Source of the DNA: Bacteroidota bacterium
GTDB lineage: Bacteria > Bacteroidota > Bacteroidia > Chitinophagales > Chitinophagaceae
DNA length: 64,000 nucleotides
Direction of reading: 5' to 3'
Assembly: GCA_023387985.1 (NCBI GenBank)
Contig: JAEWHC010000008.1
Span: 1 to 64,000 of the forward strand
Both the position numbers and the translations under genes were made by a program. The notes under the pieces are model-generated. The model made no database searches. It was given only the letters and a program-made list of their open reading frames with translations, and was not told the origin of the DNA. Positions within the stretch are counted from its first letter, which is position 1. Each line of letters begins with the position of its first letter. Below, piece by piece: positions 44,173 through 53,400 of the stretch.

Positions 44173-45805
44173 TTACAGGTTCAGGAATCATTTCTATAGC
44201 ATGACAGGGGCACTGCTCAAAGCATACCGCACAGCCTGTACATTTATTGTAATCAAATTGATAGCGGTTGCCCTTGCCCAGTTTTATAATGGCATCTTCA
44301 GGACAAGCGCCGTAGCAACCATCGCATTCAAAACAGTTTCCACAGCTCAGGCAGCGTTTGGCTTCATATAAGGCTTCATTTGGTTCGAGGCCGGCTACAA
44401 CTTCTTCAAAACTTTGAATGGCAATTTCCGGTGCGAGGCGATCCTGCACCGTTTTGGGCGCATGGGTTTTATACCACATCACCAGCCGTTTGTAACCGGC
44501 TGTCAAGGGCTTTGGCGGTTTTTCAAATATCAGGCCTCTTAACCACGAATCCATGTATTTGGCCGCTTTCTTCCCGTTGCCAATCGCAATGGTCGTGCTG
44601 CGCTGTTCACCTGCAGGAAGCATATCGCCACCGGCGAAAATGCCATCATAACCAATGCTGCGAATGCCATCAACAACCACACCACCGTCGGCTTTAATCT
44701 CAACGCCGTCGAGCCCCGCAACCAGGCTGCTGTCCACTTCCTGGCCGGTAGCAAGCAGAATGCTGTCCGCGGTTTCGGTGATGATTTCACCGGTACCTTC
44801 GAGCTTGCGCTTGTCCACGTTCATTACTTCAATGGTAAGCTGGTTTCCTTCCACTTTATTGATTTGCCGCAGCAATTGTACATCTACGCCTTCAGCTATA
44901 GCATCATCGGCCTCAAAATCATAGGCGGGCATCAGTTTGCGGTCCCCGGGATAGAGCACAGCCACTTCTTTGCCAAGCCTTTTTACGACGCGGGCCAGGT
45001 ACATGGCCAGTTTGCCACCACCATATACTACTACTTTCTCACCCAGTTCCGGAGTTTCATTTGCAGAAAATTTTGCAAGGAAATCCGTGGCCTGAATAAC
45101 CGGAATGGAAGGAATCCCTTCAAAACCCGGTTTCTTGCCGCCATGCGCGCCAATTGCCAGGTAAACCGCATCAAAACCGCCTTCTTCTTTTTCTTTCAGT
45201 AGATCCGTAACGCGATGGTTCAGGTGAAGTTTCACGCCCATATCCAGGATGCGCTGCACCTCCGCCCTGAAAACATCTTTTGGCATCCGGTATTCCGGAA
45301 TGCCTGATTGTACAAGGCCACCTGGTTGATCAGCAGCTTCAAACACTTCCACGCTATGGCCAAGCCGGGTAAGGTGATATGCTGCAGAAAGGCCGCTTGG
45401 TCCGGAACCAACAACCATTACCTTTTTACCGGTAGGTTCGGCTTTATATTCGAATTTCCAGCCTTCTTCAATCGCCCGGTCGCCAATATAGCGCTCAACT
45501 GCATGAATATTTACGGTTTTATCAATATGATTCCGGTTACAGCCCGTTTCGCAAGGCTTTACACATACGCGCCCCATCAGGGATGGAAATGGATTGTCTT
45601 GTGCAATCACCTGGAATGCTGCATAATAATTGCCGCCCTGAGCTTTATCGAGCCAGCCCTGGATATTTTCTCCGGCAGGACACGCGCTGTTGCAAGGAGG
45701 CATAAAGTCCATATAAACCGGGCGCTGCCAGCGGAGGTGACCGGTACCGGTGGATTTCTGTAAAAGATCAACCGGTTTGGTAATGTCATTGATTGTAACT
45801 GCCAT
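44153..45805 (-). CDS. NAD(P)-binding iron-sulfur flavoprotein (GltD-like, ferredoxin domain)
   Basis: The 550-residue product has the layout of glutamate-synthase small-subunit-like oxidoreductases: N-terminal cluster cysteines (CNSACP, then RVCVKPCETGCNR), FAD motif VVGSGPSGLSAAYHL at about 130-145, an NAD(P) loop VVYGGGKLAMYLAR (in the GGG-x-x-A form) at about 265, and a C-terminal 2[4Fe-4S] domain (CLSCGNCFECDGCYGACP, CTGCAVCFEQCPCHAI). No glutamate synthase large subunit is near. Its overlap with nifJ suggests it moves electrons between ferredoxin-level carriers and NAD(P)H. The name and direction of the reaction are inferred. Confidence 0.85.
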   Translation of the reverse strand: MAVTINDITKPVDLLQKSTGTGHLRWQRPVYMDFMPPCNSACPAGENIQGWLDKAQGGNYYAAFQVIAQDNPFPSLMGRVCVKPCETGCNRNHIDKTVNIHAVERYIGDRAIEEGWKFEYKAEPTGKKVMVVGSGPSGLSAAYHLTRLGHSVEVFEAADQPGGLVQSGIPEYRMPKDVFRAEVQRILDMGVKLHLNHRVTDLLKEKEEGGFDAVYLAIGAHGGKKPGFEGIPSIPVIQATDFLAKFSANETPELGEKVVVYGGGKLAMYLARVVKRLGKEVAVLYPGDRKLMPAYDFEADDAIAEGVDVQLLRQINKVEGNQLTIEVMNVDKRKLEGTGEIITETADSILLATGQEVDSSLVAGLDGVEIKADGGVVVDGIRSIGYDGIFAGGDMLPAGEQRSTTIAIGNGKKAAKYMDSWLRGLIFEKPPKPLTAGYKRLVMWYKTHAPKTVQDRLAPEIAIQSFEEVVAGLEPNEALYEAKRCLSCGNCFECDGCYGACPEDAIIKLGKGNRYQFDYNKCTGCAVCFEQCPCHAIEMIPEPVNETSNA

Positions 45806-46033
45806 TTTTAATAATTTAATTGAAATGCAAAAGATGCTGTCTTAAGACGGGCAAGGTAAAACGGCCTTGTTACCTAAATTCTGACATTGGTCAGGTGTTG
45901 AAGTGATTTTAAGCGTAAATGCCCGAATGGGAATTTCTCGCACATCTCCAATGTTTCTATAATACAAGCTTGCATTGCTTCATTTTTACCTTTCCTTAGC
46001 AACGACCACCACAGACGCCCGAACAATAGCTTT

Positions 46034-46041
46034 TATCTTTG
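46034..46041 (+). promoter_or_regulatory. -7 box of the fatty-acid-hydroxylase-like gene
   Basis: TATCTTTG matches TAnnTTTG exactly and lies 23 bases before the ATG. A clear -33 TTTG is not seen. Confidence 0.5.
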
Positions 46042-46064
46042 ATTTACACACAATTGCGTTTTTC

Positions 46065-46724
46065 ATGAAGTCAAAGAAAATTTACAACAAGGGGCAGGCG
46101 CGCCTGTTCCGAAGCAGTTTTCTCGAATCCCTGACCAAAACCCATCCTCTGGTGATATGGGGCATGTACATTCCCATACACAGTTACCTTATATATTATG
46201 GTGTTACCCATTTTGGATTTGGGTTTTGGAAAATTGCCGGATGGTTTTTTGGCGGAATGGCTTTTTGGACCCTGTTTGAGTATTTTGCCCACCGCTTCCT
46301 CTTTCATATTAAGCCAAAGACAGAACGAGGCAGGAAATTCGCTTTTATAATGCATGGCAATCACCATATGTATCCCCGCGACAGGCAACGCCTTTTTATG
46401 CCGCCTGTCCCAAGCCTTATCCTGGCCACTGTAATTTTTGGATTGTTTTACCTCATCTTTCGTGAACATGCTTTCGCATTTTTTCCCGGGTTTACAATTG
46501 GCTACCTGATGTATGGCACCATGCATTATGCCATCCATGCCATGAAGCCACCGTTTAAATGGATGAAACCCCTTTGGCGCAACCATCATTTGCACCATTA
46601 TAAGGATGAGGAAAAAGGCTTTGGTGTAAGTTCAACCATTTGGGACCATGTTTTTGGAACCATGTTTAATTTGAAACAGGAAAAAGAAGATGAGGAAAAA
46701 GTGAAGGAGTTGATGTTTGATTAG
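46065..46724 (+). CDS. fatty acid hydroxylase / sterol desaturase superfamily protein
   Basis: The 219-residue membrane protein shows the family's di-iron histidine boxes: HRFLFH, HGNHH, HYAIH and HHLHH, spread over four hydrophobic segments. The short length and box spacing are closest to fatty-acid 2-hydroxylases, which act on sphingolipid acyl chains; Bacteroidota make sphingolipids, so this role is plausible. I use ATG at 46065, 23 bases after a good -7 box; an upstream frame is open for 30 codons but has no similarity. Confidence 0.88.
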   Translation: MKSKKIYNKGQARLFRSSFLESLTKTHPLVIWGMYIPIHSYLIYYGVTHFGFGFWKIAGWFFGGMAFWTLFEYFAHRFLFHIKPKTERGRKFAFIMHGNHHMYPRDRQRLFMPPVPSLILATVIFGLFYLIFREHAFAFFPGFTIGYLMYGTMHYAIHAMKPPFKWMKPLWRNHHLHHYKDEEKGFGVSSTIWDHVFGTMFNLKQEKEDEEKVKELMFD

Positions 46725-47120
46725 CAAGAAATTGTTTTGCCTGGTTTGCCCGGGCTATTCCTGCCCCCGGCAAAATGAAAATTGAAAATGGTAATTATGA
46801 AAACCGTGGCAATTCCACTTGTAATCACATATTTACAGTTAACCTCTTTTACCGATGGCGTTTTTATAATTGGTACGTTTTTTTTCAGTTCCTGGGAAAC
46901 ATTTGCAAAAATGAATGGCCCCGTTCCTGGCCCCTGCTGGTAGACATTTGCAGAATCCGCAATTCCGCCAATTTTTAAAAATGATGTAAGCCTTAAATGG
47001 GAAAACCGCAGTGAACGCCTTATAATGCATCCTGATCAACAATATGAATGGACGCATCTGAAAATCATTGGATTTAAACGTTTAAAATTTGCTCTATCTT
47101 TACGTTTACATTTTCTATTT
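46725..47120. other. gene-free stretch with a possible decayed frame before nagX
   Basis: No intact gene of convincing length. A plus-strand frame, in phase with the next gene, runs from ATG 46797 and is broken by one TAG at 46941; the segments on both sides look protein-like (SFTDGVFIIGTFFFSSWETF and KWENRSERLIMHPDQQYEW) but I cannot name a family. Confidence 0.35.
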
Positions 47121-48302
47121 ATGTCGCTCTCCAAGGAAAGGTATTATTCCCTCGATGTTTTTCGGGGCGCTACCATTGCTTTTATGATCATGGTGAACAA
47201 CCCGGGAAGCTGGAGTTACATGTACGAGCCATTGAAACACGCTCCCTGGCATGGGGTTACGCCCACCGACCTGGTATTCCCGTTTTTCCTGTTTGCCGTT
47301 GGCAACGCGATGGCCTTTGTGATCCCGCGCATGCGGGAAAAACCGGCCTCCGTATTCTGGAAAAAAGTGATCAAGCGCACCCTGCTCATTTTCCTGATCG
47401 GTTTGTTCCTAAACTGGAGTCCATTCATCCGCTGGTCAGGCGATGAGCTGGTGTTCCGGCATTGGGTGGATCCCAATAATCCCGAATCGGGGATTAGGAT
47501 CTTTGGCGTGTTGCAGCGCATTGCCGTAGCTTATTTCTTTGCGGCGGTTATAGCCTATTTCGCTTCCTTCCGCACCGCGGTTTACATCAGCCTGCTGCTG
47601 TTGCTGGCTTACTGGGTGTTGCTTTATGTGGGAGGCACAGCCGGCGATCCTTACAGCCTCGAGGGCTTTTTGGGAACAAGGGTTGACAAAGCCGTCTTGG
47701 GCGTTGCACATATGTATAAAGGTGAAGGCGTACCGTTTGATCCGGAAGGCATTGTGAGTTCCGTTACCGGCATTTCGCAAGTGCTGTTTGGTTATTTTGC
47801 AGGCGTATACATCCGCGAAAAAGGAAAGAATTTCGATATGCTTTCCCATCTTTTGCTTGCCGGCGTGGCCTTGTGGGTCATCGGTATGGCCTGGGGTACC
47901 GTGTTTCCCATCAATAAAAAAATATGGACATCCAGCTATGTACTTTATACCACCGGCCTGGCACTGATGCTTTTGGGATTTCTCATTTACCTCATCGAAT
48001 TCCAGGGCAAAAAAGGATGGTGGAGCAGCTTCTTCGATGATTTTGGAAAAAATCCGTTGTTCATTTTCGTGCTGTCAGGTTTTCTGCCAAGGGTTATCGC
48101 CTTATTCCGGTGGCAAACCGGCGTGAATGACAAAGGGGAGGCTGTTTATACTTCGTTGCTGCCCTGGTTGAATAAAACCTTCATCGCCCCCATTGGCAGC
48201 GACCCGCGCATTGGCTCCCTGCTTTATTCGGTGTTGTTCATCATCGCATTCTGGGCGATCGCGCATTGGATGAACAAGCAGCGGATTTATATCAAAGTAT
48301 AG
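47121..48302 (+). CDS. NagX-like / heparan-alpha-glucosaminide acyltransferase family membrane protein
   Basis: The 393-residue protein has about ten membrane helices and starts with the family signature ERYYSLDVFRGATIAFMIMVNNPGSW (key: SLDVFRG, MxxVNNPG). It then has WHGVTPTDLVFPFFLFAVGNAM and RIFGVLQRIAVAYFF, all typical of the HGSNAT/NagX group (DUF5009-related), which acylate amino sugars in the envelope. The ATG at 47121 gives the canonical N-terminus; the frame extends upstream to 47025 without support. Confidence 0.88.
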   Translation: MSLSKERYYSLDVFRGATIAFMIMVNNPGSWSYMYEPLKHAPWHGVTPTDLVFPFFLFAVGNAMAFVIPRMREKPASVFWKKVIKRTLLIFLIGLFLNWSPFIRWSGDELVFRHWVDPNNPESGIRIFGVLQRIAVAYFFAAVIAYFASFRTAVYISLLLLLAYWVLLYVGGTAGDPYSLEGFLGTRVDKAVLGVAHMYKGEGVPFDPEGIVSSVTGISQVLFGYFAGVYIREKGKNFDMLSHLLLAGVALWVIGMAWGTVFPINKKIWTSSYVLYTTGLALMLLGFLIYLIEFQGKKGWWSSFFDDFGKNPLFIFVLSGFLPRVIALFRWQTGVNDKGEAVYTSLLPWLNKTFIAPIGSDPRIGSLLYSVLFIIAFWAIAHWMNKQRIYIKV

Positions 48303-48639
48303 TACAAAGTACTAAATTCAGCCACCCGTCCATAATGCAACTGAAAGATGCCTGCATCCTGGAATTATGGCATTAAACAGTCACAATAACTAAGGAACAA
48401 GTTACAAGGATAACCTTTCCAGAAAGGTCCCCTGATCTTAGGTTGTTATTCCTATTCAATTCAATACCGAAGGGATGACATGATTATGGGGATGATATTA
48501 TTATAGAAAAAATCAATTTCAAGCCCCGCAATAAAATCCCGAAGGGATGACATTATTATAGGTTAGTTGCGCAAATTCCATCCAATCCCGAAGGGAGAAC
48601 ATTTTATGAGGGATGACATTATTCTAAATATCCAGCCGC
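48303..48639. repeat. REP-like repeat cluster
   Basis: Several forward copies of the TCCCGAAGGGATGACATT-type repeat: 48464-48487, 48536-48561 and 48584-48610, with partial copies GGGATGATATTATTATAG at 48489-48506 and GGGATGACATTATTCTA at 48610-48626. No gene is seen. The cluster lies in the downstream region of both nagX and the PorP/SprF gene. Confidence 0.75.
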
Positions 48640-49686
48640 TCAAAACGTTGGGCATCTGGTATCCCTCGGTGAACTTCCGGAGAACAATCCCTGCTGGATC
48701 AATGAGAATTCCATGGCGCCGTTTCCCCCGTTGAATTTGGTAAGGGTACTTGCTGTGGCATCATAACTGAAAGTCAGGCGTGTATTTCCCCATTGCAGGC
48801 CGACAAGGCCAATAGCCGCATCATTCCAGCGATAATAAACGCCGCCCAAAACCTGTTTCGGTACATCCCATCCACCAAGGTAATATTGAGCCATAAGTCC
48901 TCCTACTATTTCGCGGCTGGAGGCCTGCTGGCTATAGTAAATATTGGGATTTACGATCCAGCGTTCATTCACTTTCATTGATGCATTTACAAAAGCATTG
49001 TACCGCATGGGTATTCGGGTTTCCACTGTTTTCGAATTGAAAAAGGTTTCATTCGGGGTATTCACATGCATAACGCTCACGCCACCGTTCAGGTAAACAT
49101 CGTCATTGGGGAACCAGGCATAATTGATTCCGGCCTGCAGGTCAAAATACCCGATATTGGTACGCGCAAAGCTTTCCCCGCTCGGGGCATTGGCATCAAA
49201 AAATTTACCGGCCCACTGGCTTTCCCAACGGAAATTCTGCGGGTTAATGGATTTATTGGCAAAGCCAACATTGAAACCTCCGCTCAGCAAACTGGTATAA
49301 CCCAATTCCTGGTGCCAGGCTACGCTCAGGTAACCTTTTGTGGAAGTCAGGTTACCCACACCTGCCTGGTCGCGAAGCAATACACCGCCCACGCCAAGCC
49401 AGCCTGTTTGAAACCGGTCACGGAAAACCTGGGCATCACCCCAGATGGATATGGTCTCATAAGGAACCGGCAAGCTTGCCCATTGACTGCGGTAACTGGC
49501 ACCCACCCGGTAATCAAAATCGGGGTTGAACCCGGTATTTGCCGGATTGGTCAGCAGGGGGTTGTGGAAAAACTGGCTGAAATGCAGATCCTGCCCTATG
49601 GCCGGGCTGCCCAGTAAGCCTGTGGCAACGAGCAGCAACCCAATTGCCGGTGTTTTTATCTGAATATGATTACAATTCTTTCTCAT
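48640..49686 (-). CDS. PorP/SprF family type IX secretion membrane protein
   Basis: The 348-residue product has a signal peptide (to about residue 31) and the early motif of the family, LHFSQFFHNPLLTNPANTG, followed by a beta-barrel pattern (YRVGASYRSQWASLPVPYETIS). Such proteins are outer-membrane partners for large type IX-secreted surface proteins with gliding-motility C-termini. The gene lies 9 bases after the giant PKD protein gene, which is its probable partner. The product ends shortly after the last predicted strand. Confidence 0.93.
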   Translation of the reverse strand: MRKNCNHIQIKTPAIGLLLVATGLLGSPAIGQDLHFSQFFHNPLLTNPANTGFNPDFDYRVGASYRSQWASLPVPYETISIWGDAQVFRDRFQTGWLGVGGVLLRDQAGVGNLTSTKGYLSVAWHQELGYTSLLSGGFNVGFANKSINPQNFRWESQWAGKFFDANAPSGESFARTNIGYFDLQAGINYAWFPNDDVYLNGGVSVMHVNTPNETFFNSKTVETRIPMRYNAFVNASMKVNERWIVNPNIYYSQQASSREIVGGLMAQYYLGGWDVPKQVLGGVYYRWNDAAIGLVGLQWGNTRLTFSYDATASTLTKFNGGNGAMEFSLIQQGLFSGSSPRDTRCPTF

Positions 49687-49695
49687 TGGTCATCC

Positions 49696-52600
49696 TCATC
49701 GTATCAGGGTAATGCTCCCTGATTTCTTTATGGTACTTCCATCCAATAACTTGACTGACAGTGTATATCCATAGGCGTCCATGGGCTGGGCCTTTCCTTT
49801 ATAGGTGCCGTCCCATCCCTCGCTAATGTCGCTGGATTCATACATCAACTGGCCCCAGCGATTGTAAATGCGGAACAGTATGGCTTCCATCGCGAAGCCT
49901 TTTACCACAGCGCGGTCGTTTACGCCATCGCCGTTTGGTGTAAAAGCGGTCACCACATCAAAGGCTTGTTCTACTATGGCTTCAATATCATAGCAAATGG
50001 TATCCGCACAACCAAGCGCATTGTAAGTAATGAGGCAAACATTGTACGTACCGGATTGGCGGAACTGATGTGAAAAAACGGAATCCAACCTGTTGGTTAC
50101 GAAATGGTTTCCATCGCCAAGATCCCATTCATATCTTACGCCGCCGGTACTCAGGTTGGTAAATGTCGCCGGCACGTTGGTTTCGGCCTGCTGGGGCGCG
50201 AAGCTGAATTCCGCAATGGGATATCCGGGCAATACAACTACCGTATCCAGCACATCGGTCAGGTTACAGGTATTGGGATCGAAGGCTTCCAGCCGGATAT
50301 TATAACTGCCAGGCGCATCGTAAAATTTGCTGGGGTTGATCTCATCCGAAGTAGTGCCATCGTGGAAAGTCCATTTAAAGGTTGTGCCGCCAAGGCTTTT
50401 GTTCTCAAATTGCACATTATCGGGTGCACAACCGGAAACAGCCGCAAATGCGGCATCCACCAACGGGCTGATGCGCAATTCGGTTGTGACCGTATCCGGC
50501 GCGTTACAGAACGAGGTATCAGTCAGGATCATTTTTACGTTATACGTTCCTGCTGCAGGAAATGTATGGGTAACAGAATTGGTTCCTGCTTTGATGGGAA
50601 TGGAACCATCTCCGAAATCCCAGGTAAAGGAAGAAGGTTTGAAAGGATTGGCATTGGAAGTGCTCAGGTTATCAAACCGGTAAGTGAAGCTTTCGCATGG
50701 CGGCAATTTTACCACGTTGATTGCAGTGGTGGCCAGGTTATCACGGATGTAAATATTCAGGTAGGAAGAATCCCGGGGAATGCATTTGGTATCATCAACC
50801 GAAACCAGTTTTACCCGGTAAGTGCCCACCGCATCATAAAGGTGTTCCACAAAGGGATCGGTGGTAAATGCCGTTGTGCCGTCTCCAAAATCCCATTCAT
50901 AGTGTTTGCCCTGAGCCAGGGTATCACGAAAAACAACAAGGGCAGGCATACAACCAATGGAATCGCCCACCTTGCCATCAATCACCGATTGCAATCCTTC
51001 ACGAATGCCACTCAATCCCAGGTCGAACTTGATCAGGGCTTCGTTACATCCACCAGCACGGTTTACCGGTCCCATGGTTCCTGGTGTAGTGGGAAAACGA
51101 GAACCCTGGCGGTTGTCGCAGTTCGCGCAAATGGCCTGGTAGAGCAGGCCGCGGCTGTCGAAACGACTTGTTCCGCCATCCACGTGGTCGTCAAGCTGGT
51201 TCACGTTAGGTACCTGTTGACCGAAAAACGTGGCATAATAAAGACCCGTGATGTTTTTATCCATCACAATAAAATAAAAGTCATTGCCATCAGTGGAGGT
51301 CTGGTAGGCATCCGCAGTAGTGGCCATTCCGCTGGTGCCACTTAGCGAATAGGTTTGGCTGTTCATTCCCCAACCCGTAACACAGACCCTTTCACAGGCA
51401 TCAATCATGAAACCGGTCGGACTGATATTGGGAACGCTTTTGCTGGTACCAAAAACTGAGCTGTAAATGTAATTGCCCATGGTGGGGTCGAGCTTGCCGA
51501 CAAACTGTTTTCCGCCTGCCTGGCTCCAGGCAGCATTGCGTACCGGGAAATTGCCGGTGGATGTGCCCATGAAATAAACGTTCTCATTCACATCCTGCTG
51601 GATGCCGTAAACCTGGTCAAAACCATTGGTGCCGATAAAAGTAGAGCGGAGTATGCTGCTGCCATCGTTGCTCAGGTTAACAATGAAACCATCGGCACCG
51701 CCGCCACCAAAAGTTGGCTGTACAACGCCAGAAGCGGAAGCCGGAAAATCGGATCCCGCTGTTCCACCACCAATAAAATAGCTGCCATCTTTTGCGGCAA
51801 TGGCCACATAGCAGGCATCGTCTTCATTGCTGCCCAGGAAGGTTGCAAAAATCATGGAAGACAGACTGGAATTGAATTTCAGTACCACACCATCCTGCTT
51901 GCTTTTTTTGGTTTTCTGATAAGCTGAAGCCGTTGTGGGAAAATCCGTGCTTTGCGAACAGGAAGCAACAATGGCATTCCCTGCCCGGTCAAGGATGATC
52001 TCCGAACGGCTGTCATCGCCATAATTCCGTTGCAGGGAAATCGCCTTGGGATCCGGGTATTTATTCCGTATGTTCACCCCGTCATCGGCCACTCCGCCTA
52101 CCACCATGGAGCCAAGCAATTGCGTACCGGTTGAGTTAAGTTTTACGACCACAATGTCCCAGCCCCCTCCAGGCCCTACCCGGTTAGTGCCCGGAAAATC
52201 GCGACTGAGGGTACGCCCGGCGATAAAAAGATTGCCGGCGCCATCGGTAATCATGCTGTGCGGTGCTTCGTTACTTGTTCCGCCCAAATAGGTGGTGTAA
52301 AGGCGCTGACTTCCACGGGGGTTGGTTTTAACGATACCGATATCGTAACCGTATGATTCCCCTGTGTTTGGACCGCCACGGAAATTGGTTTGATAAGCGC
52401 CTACAGTAACAGGATAATTGACATCAAAAACAATTCCTGCGGCATAACCATTTCCCGCAAAATCGGCAGCGGCGGAATAGCCCCAGTTATATGACGTACC
52501 GCCAACGAAAGTACTGAATATCAGGGTTGGATCGATAATGAGGATCTGGGTGCGGTCGTATTTTTCCGGTTGTATGCTCACCCGGTTTCCGTTTACCACA

Positions 52601-53337
52601 TAGCGGGCGTTCACTTCCTGCCGGAGCCCGTTTACCAACTGGTAGCTGTACGGATAATTCTCCCGCACATGACCCACGGAGGTTTGCACCAACAGGTCAC
52701 CGTTGCTCTGCAATTGCAGGCCATCCGCACCGGTATATTCCATCACCACTTTGCTGAGATCAGCATGGGGATGGGCGATGAGGTCAAATTTCACCAGGCC
52801 ATTCTCGCTGAAATAACGAACGTCCACACCGGGATAAATGTCTTTTACCTCCACCTCACCAAATCCCTGCACACTGGAAGCCCATTTGGTTGAGTCAATG
52901 CCCTTAAAATAATTGTAAATGCCGTCCACGGGTTTTACACCACTGTACACCGCGCCGGGGTTTGCGCCAACAAAGCGGACCCGGTAAGCGTGGTTGCGGA
53001 TGCTGAGTACATCGGGATCAGCGGCACGGGCCGCTACCGTAGGACGCATGCCTTCGCTCAATGCCGCCTCGGGTTTCACACCCAAAGGAGTTGCATAAGG
53101 TATGTCATTCAGGTGCGTATGTCCGCTGATTTCATTGATGGCGCGCACATAATCTTCCTTATGCCGCAGCAGGACTTTATAACCATCCTTCAGTAGAAAA
53201 AAAGCCGCGCCATTCACATCGCCCATGTATTTCACGTCTTCATGCCATTGACCTTTGTTTTCCTTGTACTCGAACATTTGCGCAATGCCGGAAAAGAAAA
53301 AGAAGGAAGAAGCGAAAAGAAGGAAAAGTTTTTTCAT
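49696..53337 (-). CDS. T9SS-secreted giant surface protein with PKD domains and type B sorting signal
   Basis: The 1213-residue product has a signal peptide (1-20), an N-terminal beta-domain with KGQWHEDVKYMGDVNGAAFF (found in a family of large Bacteroidota surface proteins), a long region of SBBP-like beta-propeller repeats (GGTSNEAPHSMITDGAGNLFIAG and similar, about residues 280-760), four PKD-like domains (WDFGDG, WDFGDG, WTFHDG, WDLGDG, about 810-1120), and a type IX B-type C-terminal domain (AFTPNGDGVNDRAVVKGF to the end). Likely a cell-surface adhesin. Start ATG at 53337. Confidence 0.92.
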   Translation of the reverse strand: MKKLFLLFASSFFFFSGIAQMFEYKENKGQWHEDVKYMGDVNGAAFFLLKDGYKVLLRHKEDYVRAINEISGHTHLNDIPYATPLGVKPEAALSEGMRPTVAARAADPDVLSIRNHAYRVRFVGANPGAVYSGVKPVDGIYNYFKGIDSTKWASSVQGFGEVEVKDIYPGVDVRYFSENGLVKFDLIAHPHADLSKVVMEYTGADGLQLQSNGDLLVQTSVGHVRENYPYSYQLVNGLRQEVNARYVVNGNRVSIQPEKYDRTQILIIDPTLIFSTFVGGTSYNWGYSAAADFAGNGYAAGIVFDVNYPVTVGAYQTNFRGGPNTGESYGYDIGIVKTNPRGSQRLYTTYLGGTSNEAPHSMITDGAGNLFIAGRTLSRDFPGTNRVGPGGGWDIVVVKLNSTGTQLLGSMVVGGVADDGVNIRNKYPDPKAISLQRNYGDDSRSEIILDRAGNAIVASCSQSTDFPTTASAYQKTKKSKQDGVVLKFNSSLSSMIFATFLGSNEDDACYVAIAAKDGSYFIGGGTAGSDFPASASGVVQPTFGGGGADGFIVNLSNDGSSILRSTFIGTNGFDQVYGIQQDVNENVYFMGTSTGNFPVRNAAWSQAGGKQFVGKLDPTMGNYIYSSVFGTSKSVPNISPTGFMIDACERVCVTGWGMNSQTYSLSGTSGMATTADAYQTSTDGNDFYFIVMDKNITGLYYATFFGQQVPNVNQLDDHVDGGTSRFDSRGLLYQAICANCDNRQGSRFPTTPGTMGPVNRAGGCNEALIKFDLGLSGIREGLQSVIDGKVGDSIGCMPALVVFRDTLAQGKHYEWDFGDGTTAFTTDPFVEHLYDAVGTYRVKLVSVDDTKCIPRDSSYLNIYIRDNLATTAINVVKLPPCESFTYRFDNLSTSNANPFKPSSFTWDFGDGSIPIKAGTNSVTHTFPAAGTYNVKMILTDTSFCNAPDTVTTELRISPLVDAAFAAVSGCAPDNVQFENKSLGGTTFKWTFHDGTTSDEINPSKFYDAPGSYNIRLEAFDPNTCNLTDVLDTVVVLPGYPIAEFSFAPQQAETNVPATFTNLSTGGVRYEWDLGDGNHFVTNRLDSVFSHQFRQSGTYNVCLITYNALGCADTICYDIEAIVEQAFDVVTAFTPNGDGVNDRAVVKGFAMEAILFRIYNRWGQLMYESSDISEGWDGTYKGKAQPMDAYGYTLSVKLLDGSTIKKSGSITLIR

Positions 53338-53400
53338 GCTGAAATTTGATCCCGGGTAAGGTTTACCTAAGGACAAAACGAAAGTTACATTATTTTGTTG

